Positions 28,866 to 40,169 of a stretch of 64,000 nt of DNA are shown piece after piece. Numbering within the stretch: position 1 is the first letter of the stretch; each line of letters begins with the position of its first letter. Origin of the DNA: Polyodon spathula (Eukaryota; Chordata; Actinopteri; Acipenseriformes; Polyodontidae); assembly GCF_017654505.1 (NCBI RefSeq), contig NC_054570.1, positions 854,074-918,073 of the forward strand, read 5' to 3'. Position numbers and translations under genes: made by a program. Below the pieces are notes generated by a model. That model was not told where the DNA came from, ran no database searches, and worked only from the letters and a program-made list of their open reading frames with translations.

Positions 28866-29439
28866 AGTTTTTGTTATGAAATACCAATAAACACGCCCAC
28901 GCATGCTTACAGTATTCTCTTAGTCACTCCATTGACACAGACGCTATCTCTGTCACGACAAAGGATCACATTGATTTAAGAAGCTTCTGCGTCAGTGCAT
29001 GTCTTCTACAGTGTTACCATACACCACAGAGGTATGATGGGGGTCTCAAGTGTTGTGTGGTCAAACAACATGACAAAATGCAATAAAGAGCCATTTCTTT
29101 CTATTTTGAATTCACTTTAGAAACACAAATATAAATAAATAAATAAATAAATACACAAATACATACATACATACATGTTGCACAGTTATCAAAATGATTT
29201 TCCAGGGTCAGGTAACTGCTATAGAAGCTGACGTTTAATAAAAACCACAACAGTAAAAAAAAAGTCCATCTCACCTTGAAAGCACAAGACGGAGTTTTGG
29301 CGATGACTGTATATTGGTATTAAAGGAGAATTAAAACATAGACGAATGGGTGATTTCACAGTGAAAGGTTATCTATTCCACTCATTCCTGGAATTCCAGG
29401 ATACAATTAACAGTCACAATTCCATATAATTAATTGATC

Positions 29440-29552
<113 letters not shown>

Positions 29553-32500
29553 AGTGACATTTTATTGTTAGCTTATTTGTACATTATGACGTCTGGACAC
29601 GCAAAAGCTTGGCTTTGACATTCATCGTTTAAAAAAGCGTACAGAATGTATCTGTGGGTTTGAACGGTGCGATAAACTTTATAAAGCAAAGGAGATCGCT
29701 AGCAATGTTGCAGCGACCCAGCGGTCACCCAAATACCGAGAGTGGGACGGAAAACCCTGGCGCTCGGTGACTCGTTTGCGCGTGGGAGGTGGGGATTCCA
29801 GCAGCGACCTTTCCAGTTCAAAGCAGAACACTTGAGACAGAACTTCTCAAAAAAGGGGGGTCGGGTGGGCCTCATAAAGGGGTTCCCCGTTTCCCTGTGG
29901 TTACTTTTACCCCCCTTTGGGACCCACCTACACACAGACCCCACCCTCCCTTCAAAAAAGAGGAACAGATACTGGCGACAGCTGCAGGTCTGCCAGGGTT
30001 TCCCCACATATGTCTCAGTGTTTTTGTTTGGCCGTACAGCCCTTTAATTAAGGATACAGTATTTAGAAGAAAAAACAAAAAACAAAAAACAACGTAATAA
30101 TTTCAATGACAAAGGTGTGTGCAAACCCTGGACTAGCTGGAGAACAACAGCACTGAGAAAATATTCCTGGTGGAAACGTTTGCCATGAACATGTCGTTAG
30201 GTTTCATTCAGTATTTAGAAATCGAGCACCGTTGCGCGTTTAGTAGCTATGGATGCTGTCTCTATACATTTATAAAACAAATACACACCGACCTGTTTCT
30301 TCACACACACATAACTATCTTAACTGAAATTTAGATGTATTTTATTAAAAAAAAAAACATCAATATTGCTGCCAAAGTACAGGTGTCTGTCAATTCAGTC
30401 GTCTGTCATAACTAGTATTTCTCAATCTGCTTGAAGCAGCAAACCTATACAATATTTGTCCTATGATATTTAATTATATCTAAGTGCCAGACTACTGTTT
30501 ATCAGTGTATTCATCTATTCAAATACCTGTACAAAACAACAACAATAATAATATAGATATTTCTTATACACTCACGTTTCTGCCAGTGCATGTCAGACTC
30601 CGCAGCAATCTCAGTATCCCTGGAACACTGTCACTTGATAAATATGAATCTGTCCTTTATTTTTTCGTTCTTCTGTATGGTACGCTTGGAGCCTTGCCCT
30701 GTGGGCGCCGCGCTGGACAGCTTTGACGCTTTGTTTCACTCTTTCCCCTTCCTGCTCTTATAGAGAGGAGACACACTGTCGCTTGCCCCGTTGCTGCTGC
30801 TCGTACCTCCTCTTGTTTATTGTGTCGTCTGAAGCACACGTGCACTGAACTGACTTGACTTTCCTCCACAACTCTCCGCCCTCCACTCAAGTTCTAAGCC
30901 ACGCCCCCAACTCGTCTAATCACTCAAGATCTGAGGGAACGAGAAGATTCGGGGGACATGTGCACATTCATTTGAGGATTATTAAGAAGGAATATGTTTA
31001 TTGAAACAGCTTCCCATAGATAAGAATGATTGATGCTGTGCTGAGAAGTGCGATGAGATCAGCGCACACGTACCCGGGGCCTGACTGTTCAAACTCCTGG
31101 GTTGGTTTCAACAGTATACCAGGGCAGTTCTGAAACCCGTATTGGGTGCTGCGGGGCTTGTGCGAGTGGTAATCTCTGGGTGTATTTGGTCTGTATGAAG
31201 AAAAAAAAAACATGAAAACTAATTCCAGATTCCCACTGCTGGCTCCCAGTCCTCAGCTCAACCCATTAGATCACACGGTTTTACAATAAAGCCATTCAAT
31301 GTTCTGTAATTAAATGGACAGGAATCTTCCTTTCTTTTGCAGTTTGTTCTCAATGGACAAAGACGTTTTTCCGCAAATCCATTGCACAGCCGAATGCACA
31401 GACAGGTTAAGGAGCTGTCATAGTTAAAAAAGACTTTGACACGTGTCCGTTGCCATGCCGACAGAAAGGGAAAGGTCTGCTGAGGTCTGCTCCCATTCTT
31501 TCGGTTTTCTCATTGGCGGTCAAATAAGAAGGCTGTGGTATCACCCAATCAGAGACCAGTTATCACTGCCTGTCCCTCCCCTCCACTCACGTATAAGCCG
31601 GCAGGGCTAAAACACGGAGATACACATCTTTACCTCAGTGGCAAGACTTTAAAGCAAAGAAAGACAAGCTTTTACTGCGTATTCCTTCCAGTCCTCCGTA
31701 ATCTTTTTTTTCTTGTGGGGGCTTCAAAAGCATGTTTTTCCAAGAGTAAGTTGATGTGAGGTGGAGGATGTTCTGTACCTGCTTAGCTACATTATCAAAA
31801 CTTCGAACAAAGTGTTAAAAGCACCCATCACTGTCAGTGAAGCTAGAGCACGGGACTGAAATGTGTTCAGATGTATGCGGACAAGTCACGTGTCATGCTG
31901 TAAGGTCTCTCATTTACAGAACCTCAAATTCGTTTCTACAGTGTGACTCACTACACCTAGAGCTGTGCGCAACTATTCAGCAACCGTGACGAGAATGCTG
32001 AAGGTTCTCAGTGACTACACAAGGGGCAGGATAGTGGGTCATGACGGATCAAGTGTGCTATAGTGGCTTAAATCAGACCGACACGCCGCTGAGTACATGT
32101 AATAAATCGCATCTCTGAGTAAAAAAAATACATTCATGTTACACTACTGCCGCCGTGAGGTGAAGCAACGCTTTCTCACATGTTTTCTGAGGGTTTAAGT
32201 TTATCAGTGGGTTTGGTGCCACCTGCTGGATAGATGTGGCATTGCATTCTTTCAGAAGAACTGACAGATCCGAGTGCCTGAATCTGAGTTCTTAGAACAG
32301 TAAGTGATGGGATGTTGTTTCTAAACATGGAACACAGAGAAACTGTATGAAAAATTATATTTCTGAAATCCTATTTGGACACACACAACTCACAAATATT
32401 TTATTAACTAATATTACTGATGCATTAAAACATATTATACGTGTAACATAATTTACACACGCTTTATAAATACATACACGTTATACGTGGGGTCACATTA

Positions 32501-33414
32501 TATCTAGTTATAACACGTTAACCTGATATTGTACCAAATGTGATGATGCATTCCAATGAAAACGTGTACTTCTTTCTAAACACATTCGAGACCGACAATA
32601 TTTTGTAAGCGGAGCTGTGTGACAGGTGAGATTCAAAGAATATCTTTGCTATCTTCAATCACCAATCATTGATATTGAAATCTTTTCCGTCCACTGATCA
32701 TGACCCGGTCGCCCGTAGGCGGCGTGCCTCTGAAAGTAGTGTAGGTGTAGACAGACAGGTCCTGTTCCACACGGCTTGGTTTCTACAGGCAGGTATCGTT
32801 CGATCTTACTGCAGAAAAGGAGGAGGAGAACCAGCGATATGGGCCGAGACTTGCAAGGATGTTTGCATTCAGCTTGTGTTGCCGTATGACAAGTTCATAT
32901 GCAAGACATATCGATAGGATTCCGCAATGTCCGAATATACAGTAGTGATCTATGTGTGCATATAACAATGGCCACTTCATTAGCCAGACTGGCTTTTTGT
33001 GTACCTCCGGTACCTATAGAAATAGAGCACAAAAAACAAAACCAGATTGTGAATAATTGTACTGGTTTTAGTATTGCTGTATTCTGTATGCTGCGCCTGT
33101 GGTATAATCCAATTCCATGCGTTGTGTGTAGGGAGTCTCTTATTGTATATCACCTGCTGCAGTTTGGTCAAGGTGGCAGGTTCTGACTACTCAAACTGTG
33201 CAACGTGCTGCAACAAGAGAGTAATCCCAGAGTGTCACTGATAAATTTATATTTTAAAACCTTGACCCTTTTTTTTATCATAGAATAGGCTTGCTATAGT
33301 ATAATCTGGTTGACTGTTGATTTTGTTATATATTTAAGTGTCTCTTAGAACAAAACCTCATTTTGCACAGCTTTTTGCTTTGTGTTGATGTCATCTCCCT
33401 TCTCTATCTAGCAG

Positions 33415-33461
33415 GTGTTGTTGTGGTCACACAGCTCAACCTCTCTCTGCTCAAATCTTTG
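33415..33461 (+). other. Candidate unannotated exon (47 bp)
   Basis: Preceded by a strong pyrimidine tract and AG (tctccct tctctatctagcag) and followed by a good donor (ttg|gtgagc). The coding potential is poor. It could be a non-coding 5' exon of HCST or of an unknown transcript; splice sites alone are weak evidence. Confidence 0.25.
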
Positions 33462-33542
33462 GTGAGCGGAAATTACTGTGGGCTAAACATTACATTAAAA
33501 TCCAACGAAGAGCGTAGAAAGATCTCTCTGGAAAGTTTTAGA

Positions 33543-33543
<1 letters not shown>

Positions 33544-33589
<46 letters not shown>

Positions 33590-33617
33590 GAGAGGAGAGA
33601 GAGGGAGAGAGAGAGAT

Positions 33618-33662
<45 letters not shown>

Positions 33663-33709
33663 GAGAGAGAGAGGAGAGGAGAGAGAGGGGAGAGAGAGAG
33701 AGAGAGGGG
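33544..33709. repeat. Polypurine GA-rich tract, ~165 bp
   Basis: An almost unbroken run of G and A on the plus strand (only one T, near 33618), made of gagagag and gagaggag units. Such homopurine tracts can form triplex (H-) DNA. Confidence 0.95.
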
Positions 33710-34252
33710 TGCAAAATGCAACATTAAAATGACGTTTTGATGGAATGTATTACTCATTTTTGAATTTTTTTTTGGTTTTGTTAAGAGCTTCCCGGTTTGT
33801 TTTTAGTTTGTAATTTGGAAAGTTGGCTCGAATTGCTGAGAAGCAAAACCCCATGCACTTGACGGAACGTGCACTGAAAAAAAGTAAAGCCCCAAATGAA
33901 CCCGACACAGTCGGTCTTGCTTCCACGGTAAAAAAGAATTTATGCATGTCTATATTTCATGAAAAGATAGTTACAGGGGGGTTCAGCTCTGTGGTTTAAG
34001 CTGCTATTCACTGGGGAGCAGTTGAGATGTTCTGAATATTAATTAACAATGTGTTTCAGGAAGTATTCAGCTTGTGAAATAAACAGACATAGCACAATGC
34101 CAGTCTGGTAATGTGAAGAATGGTGCATGGTGCAGGCAGGCCGTTGAGGTTAAGGTGGGATTTCCACCGCTGAGACTCACTCGAGATGAGGGGGAACAGG
34201 ACAGACGTCAGTAGTCAAGATTCTGAGTCCTGATCTGGTGCTGCTTTTACAG

Positions 34253-34301
34253 CTTCCCTTTGAAGACCAGGCTGCAGTGTCCAACAGAGACTCTACAGAA
34301 G
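34253..34301 (+). other. Candidate unannotated exon (49 bp)
   Basis: Flanked by gctgcttttacag and g|gtaaga, both good consensus sites. One frame reads LPFEDQAAVSNRDSTE, which I do not recognise. It could be a 5' exon joined to HCST. Low confidence. Confidence 0.25.
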
Positions 34302-34400
34302 GTAAGACTCGTCAGTCAGATTGCTTTGTTTTATTATAAATACATTCTTGAGCATTTACTTTAATGAAAGCAAGTTGGATAGGAAAGCAGTGTGTCCTGT

Positions 34401-34464
<64 letters not shown>

Positions 34465-34465
34465 T
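34401..34465. repeat. (TTTC)n microsatellite
   Basis: About 16 tetranucleotide units forming a polypyrimidine tract. Confidence 0.95.
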
Positions 34466-34845
34466 GTGGGGGTTTCCCTTATAAATGTCTGCACTGTAAA
34501 CGTGCAGTTTATCAGGATTTAAATACAACAAAAATGCATTATTCATTCTGCACATAGTTATTAAACAACAGCAATACCCAAACAGAGACAACCATGAATA
34601 GGTGTGGACTGTATCATGAAACAAGGTTTATTTCATACAGAACAGATGCAAAGTAATCTACTACTGTACGTAGTTACTATGTAATTACATGCTTATCAAT
34701 GATGCTAATAGTCTGCTGCCAGCAGGTTTAGTGTTTGTAAACTTTCTCGATGTGTTGTTTAAACGTTTCTGATGCTTTGCCTCTTACGTTCTCAGTGTGA
34801 GATCAATACTCTCAGTGCAGACAGGACTTGTAATATTAATATACA

Positions 34846-34850
<5 letters not shown>

Positions 34851-34898
<48 letters not shown>
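34851..34898. repeat. (TA)n microsatellite
   Basis: Pure TA run of about 48 bp. Confidence 0.95.
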
Positions 34899-34899
<1 letters not shown>

Positions 34900-35343
34900 T
34901 ATATAGCATTATAATGTTGCAAACTGTGAGCCATTAACTGTAAAATATTAATGCTACACTGCTGGTACCATTTCGATAACAGTTTGGGTTCAGCATTTGT
35001 ACTTGGGGTATGGGGGGGGTAAAACGGGGGGGACAGGTAAAACGACATGATGAGCGACTTCAGGTCTGATGGAGGTGTAATTGGTTCAATTAAACAATTT
35101 AGAACAGGATTGGAAAAAAAGACCAGGCGTGGAAGAGTTAACTTTGGCCACGCCTACTATAGCAACTTACATAGGCTGTGGGGGACACACATGATCCCTC
35201 TCTGGTTCAGTTTGTTCCCCAAAGCTGTAGGAACACAACAGCCCCCCCCCCCCCCCCCACACTCCTCCCTTTTGTAATACTGGAACATCACCGGCAACTT
35301 GTCATATGAGTCTGGTGCTGCTTGCTGTCGTGGTGTAGGAGGC

Positions 35344-35350
35344 TATAAAT
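35344..35350 (+). promoter_or_regulatory. HCST: Likely HCST TATA box
   Basis: The sequence tataaat at 35344-35350 lies about 250 bp before the HCST ATG. A 5' UTR exon could start near 35375 and end at a donor at 35449 (gaaag|gtaaca). The next exon begins at 35574 after ttggacag and carries the ATG. The match is to a short consensus only. Confidence 0.45.
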
Positions 35351-35594
35351 GACACGGCTCAGGAAGAGAGATAGAAACTAGAAAAAGGGGATTTGTTCCA
35401 GCTTGATATTACAGGAAATGTATACAGCTCTGAACTCAGGCTTCGAAAGGTAACAGCCTTCAGTCTAGTATTTATCTATCTTTCTGTCGATATATCCACA
35501 GGTTCTATATGTCTACCTATGTAGCTCTACCTGTCTCTCCACTGAATGTATCTAATAACCTGTATTTGGACAGGTGGAGAGCGTTGAACAGGAA

Positions 35595-36713
35595 ATGGCA
35601 GACAGGGTGATATTCTCGGTCCTCGCTGTGCTGCTCTGCTTCTCTGGTAAGTGTTCGGTCGTAGAAGCCTCCGCAGCTTATCTGTCCGGCAAGCGACCAG
35701 AACCACTCCGCTCCCTCCTGTGGGCTTCTCTCCACACACTGCCTAGTGTCTTTCAATTACTAATAAACGGGCTGCTAGGACAGTAAGGCTCTGAACCTTG
35801 CACACGCCCCAGTGTCTGATTTTGAGTTTATTGGTTAACAACATAGCATATGTTTGATCTAGTTAAATGTTAAATTTGTACTTTCATTGAGGATACTTAA
35901 AAAAAAAAAAAAAAAAAAAAGTTTTAGGCTTTTGCTGCAATGCAAGGGTGTAATTGCAATCGTTTCTTGTTGAATGAACAAACAAACAGATAAATAAGTA
36001 AGAATTTTATCTGCTTGGCTAAGACTTTTGTTAAGGGTTCCATTACATTTTCACTCATTGAAACCTGGTGATTGGAGTAAATGGCTTTGAGAGTGTAGCC
36101 CATACTGTTGGCTACACTTACTTATAGGAACACCATACTTAAGATATTTCTCTTGTACAGTTCCAGTACAGTACCTGATTGTTAATGATTTCACATGTCT
36201 TTCTCAGGTGCAGTGCTTGGACAACAACAGCCAGGTATTATTGTCTTTATTGAGTAATCAGCATGGCATCCACAGATATTTAGAAAGTTGCCCACAGTTT
36301 CAGTAACAGGTTTAGTGAATTGAGGTTTGTGAAAAGAAAAATCTATTTTGGTACGGTGATATTAAGATGATTAAAATGGACCCCTGTGTATTCTTTAGAC
36401 TGCAGTCACTGCTATAAGATCGAACCCAGGGTCATGGCTGGGATCATTGCCACGGACGTGGTTCTCACTGTCCTCATCGTGGTCTTTGTCTATTACTTGG
36501 CGAGCCGACAGAGGGAGAAGAAGGAAAAAGGTATCAAGATGATCGTAAATATTATGCAAACGCTGTTTTCTGTCATTGTGCTTTATCGTACCAGTGATAT
36601 CAATGCCCTCAAACAGCGGCCCTGTTGCTTTATTCTTGTCTGTTCCTCCAAAAGCAGACAAGGTCTACATAAACATGCCTAACATGGAGCGGAGACCCTA
36701 CCTGAAGCCATGA
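35595..36713 (+). CDS. HCST: HCST (DAP10), YINM signalling adaptor
   Basis: Four coding exons: 35595-35646, 36208-36234, 36399-36530 and 36658-36713 (267 bp, 88 aa). All three introns are phase 1. The protein has a signal peptide (MADRVIFSVLAVLLCFSG), a very short ectodomain with CSHC cysteines for dimerisation, and a transmembrane helix containing an acidic Asp (GIIATDVVLTVLIVVFVYY). The basic stop-transfer segment RQREKKEK is followed by a tail with KVYINMP, identical to the mammalian DAP10 tail core. Phosphorylated YxNM recruits PI3K p85 and Grb2, and the Asp pairs with basic residues of receptors such as NKG2D. The size is near mammalian DAP10 (93 aa). The fish tail continues past YINMP with MERRPYLKP. 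The last exon could use a NAGNAG-type acceptor shift (36655 or 36658), adding one Ala. Confidence 0.93.
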
Positions 36714-37345
36714 AGACAAGACAGCTTCAAGTCCCAGCGTCACTTATCCTTAAATCAAAGAGGTGCCTGGCATGAGGAGGGCATCCTACTGTACAATACA
36801 TCTCTGTTTCTTAAGCACTATATTGCATTTCTTGACTGATTTTGTTTTGTATAAGGATTTAGCATAGCATAGGGAAAGCAAGGTGCAAACAGCAAAACTT
36901 GTAAACGGGCGCTATGGGCTCACCTAGACTCCTTGAAGAGGCTGTTCAATTCTAAGTTTTGAATATTCAGCATGCTTGCACTTTTTAAAATCTAATTTGT
37001 TTGGGTAATTATCTATTTTTTATGCTGTTTTTGACATCATTTCCAGTGGTGTTGCCAATCACTTAGTTCTTCCAATGCTGAAATATAAAAGCTGTTTATC
37101 TTCCAACGAACTGCAGACCGCCAGCTTCTAAGCAGCTTGAGTGATAAAGTATAGAAGCTTGCAGGGTGCCACGGAGTAGAATAGCTCTGCGTCGGCAGTC
37201 CCTTGACAAGCCCACAGCCAGTAGCTACAGATACAGACAGAGCAGGAAACAACTATTAACCCTCAATAACGGAGCAAACCACAATCAGAGAGTGTGCAGA
37301 CATAATCAAAATGAAAGTGAAAAAAATGGCATACACAATACTCTG

Positions 37346-37347
<2 letters not shown>

Positions 37348-37395
<48 letters not shown>

Positions 37396-37396
37396 G
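37348..37396. repeat. (TTA)n microsatellite
   Basis: About 16 trinucleotide units between HCST and TYROBP. Confidence 0.95.
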
Positions 37397-38115
37397 CGTG
37401 TGTGTATATATATATATTAATGAAAGAATAAATAAAGCAACATTTGCTGCTGCAACTCCTGTTTTTTCGTTTTATTTACCCACGTGCTAATCAATAGCCT
37501 CTAGACTCCAGGTTGGGTGGGGGGGGGGGGGTTTGCATGCTGCTATGGCTGCACAATGCTTATTAGTACATACAAATCCTCCACAAGGTGCACAGTTGAC
37601 AGATGTGAATTAAGCAGTTTCCAGCTGGGTGACTCCTTTTGTAACACTGCCCTCTTGTGGATGTGTCGAAGATCGTACTCTTTTTCATGCTGATTTGAAA
37701 GGGAGGATGAGCAAGTCTTTTTAAAGAAACATGTTCTTACCTCTCTCCTTGCTACTGTCTCGCGAATCTCTTGTTCCTCTTTGAAAAGTTTGAGTTTATT
37801 TTCATGTGGGCTCCTGAAAAGTGAGAGTTTCATTTTCACCTCCCATGAGCATTCTACAAAATTCAGGTCTCGCTTCTTCATAACTTTAGAAACGCAGACA
37901 TCTGCCTTAATGGTTCAGATACTTTCATACACGTTAAAAACGTCTTATTAAAAGAGGTGCTATTCTTAACAGTTGTGCAAGCTTTGAAAAACCAAGTAAG
38001 ATCCTGTTAAAGATTCTTGTCAGATGCTTCTGTGTTCTCATACACACACAGGCACACACATATGAGAGCTGTGGAAATATGAATTTAGAATGAGGAAGTT
38101 CAACTCTGGTCGTAG

Positions 38116-38157
<42 letters not shown>

Positions 38158-39329
38158 ACACAGACATTTTGTGCCATCAATATAAAAATAAATACATAGA
38201 GAACATTAAAACTACAGTGCCATTGCAGTGGACTGGTATAAGCAATTTAACTGTGTCATTAGTGTCTGTCTGTCATCGTGTTTAAATGCTGGGTTTCTCT
38301 CAGATATCACATTCACATTACTCAAGTGTGGATATCCCACTCCTACCATGGACTGAGGGGGAGCGGGGGTGATTCATTAGAGCCTGGGAGATCCAGCAGA
38401 TCAACCTAAGAACTGGTGTACTGAGATTATACAGTGATCCAGGTCATTACAGCCAAACAGTCACCAGAGAAGACTGGTGTATCCCATATACGACACATGC
38501 AATGTCTCTGTTAAATGCTGATTTAATGTTAATGTATTTCATTCAAAATCCAAATAGATTGAAATGAAATGGAACCAGTATAGATTATGGGATTACATTT
38601 CTTAATTGTTCCCAGGACTTCTGCTTCATAATCTAAATTCGTGGCTACACAGATGTTTCAACTAGAAATGCAAGCGTCTTTGGTGTTATGACAATCAAAA
38701 AGGCTGTGCTACTGAATCAATCATTTAGCACACGTTAAAGTTTTTAAAGAATTAGTCATCCCTGTGTTAAACAGCTTTCATGAAGATCTTCAGTCTTCCA
38801 GTGGTGCTAATTACACTTGCAGAAGTTCTGTCTCGGTCAGTAATGAAATTATGAGAAAGCTACAGGGTAACAAGTATCAACCCATCGCACGTTTTCAATG
38901 CTCAAATCAGTCAGTTGTAACTCTTTGGGTGTTGGCAGCAGTAATTCTGCTGAACTTTAAAAGCACACAGGCTGCAAAGAAGGATTTCCGCTGATATCGA
39001 GGTGCTGGCGTGCTGAATTAAAAGAGCTGGTGGACGGAAAGTCACATACAGAGAAATAGATTACAGGTAGCGGCTGGACAGGTTGTGGTCTGACAGCTAC
39101 ATTTCTGTACTATTGTTTACCCAGTGTTGTTGTTGCTGTTTTGTACTTTTTAAAGCCATTCTAAATGTATAAAAACAGGGTATATAGTAAATTCCTACAT
39201 AGTGTCTGATTCCCCTCTAACATGCAGACAAGACATGGCTGGACTGGTTAGTGGGACCTGATTGGTGAAAAACTTAAAAAAAAAAAAAAAAAAAACTAAA
39301 CATGGGAGAATGTGGTTAGGCCGAATTGG

Positions 39330-39511
39330 CTAACTGATTACCAATTTGACCTGATCACATATGAGGAGGAGTTGAGTTAATTGATTGGTTAGTTGGTTAA
39401 TTGATTACCAATTTGACCTGATCACATATGAGGAGGAGCTGAGTTAATTGATTAGTTAGTTGGTTAATTGATTACCAATTTGACCTGATCACATATGAGG
39501 AGGAGCTGAGT
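39330..39511. repeat. 67-bp tandem repeat, nearly three copies
   Basis: The unit contains gattaccaatttgacctgat and cacatatgaggaggagctga followed by ttaattgattagttagttgg. It lies upstream of TYROBP. Confidence 0.9.
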
Positions 39512-40169
39512 GTTGGCTGCAAACATCATCTCTGTTCAACATGCCAGTGCAGCTGGATGTGATCTCAGTACTTGTCGCACCATGACAGCAAAGCTGGAGT
39601 GATTGTATTTATTTGTTTGTGTTGTCTTGTTATTAAAAGTTGCTACCACCTGCTTTCACTGCAATCACCTGACTCCTGCAGCTAGCCGGCCTACTAACAC
39701 CACCCTTTCCAATAAGGCACTTTCTATGAACATGATTTAATTAGAGAACTTAATGAATCATTTATAAATGCAAAAACAAGATTCAATGACAATAATTCGA
39801 TTTTTGCAGGGGGGTTTGTTTTCCAGTGATGTTCAGATTGAAAACCAGCCTCCATGATAAAGCCTTGTGAGTATGTTCTGTACTGAGGTATAATGTAAAG
39901 TTATTTAAAGATGGTTTAATCAATAACACCCCTCCCCCCACAGCAGGGTGTGTGTGTGCGCTGTTTTGTGAGAATGAGGCTACTTGTGGTCAGTGGACAG
40001 ACTCTGTCTCAGACAGTCAGATTAGAAACTGATACTTCCTCATTTTCTCTTTCCCGCAGTCACAAGCCATTCCATCAGACAAAGAGAGAAGCAAAGTTGT
40101 CCATCTTGGTGTCAGAAGAGTAACAAGCTCTGCTGTCGTTATTAAAGCATAACAGCAGACGTTCGGGGA

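Larger units (their letters stand above)
36714..40169. other. HCST-TYROBP spacer
   Basis: About 3.5 kb without a supported gene. It contains the HCST 3' UTR, (TTA)n at 37348-37396, a G run near 37518-37531, (AAAT)n at 38121-38158, a poly-A near 39276 and a 67-bp tandem repeat at 39330-39511. The short ORF at 38764-38994 has no recognisable motif. Confidence 0.6.

Noticed and set aside
33363..33757. Arg/Glu-rich and Ser/Leu-rich ORFs on opposite strands
   Set aside because: Translations of the GA homopurine tract.
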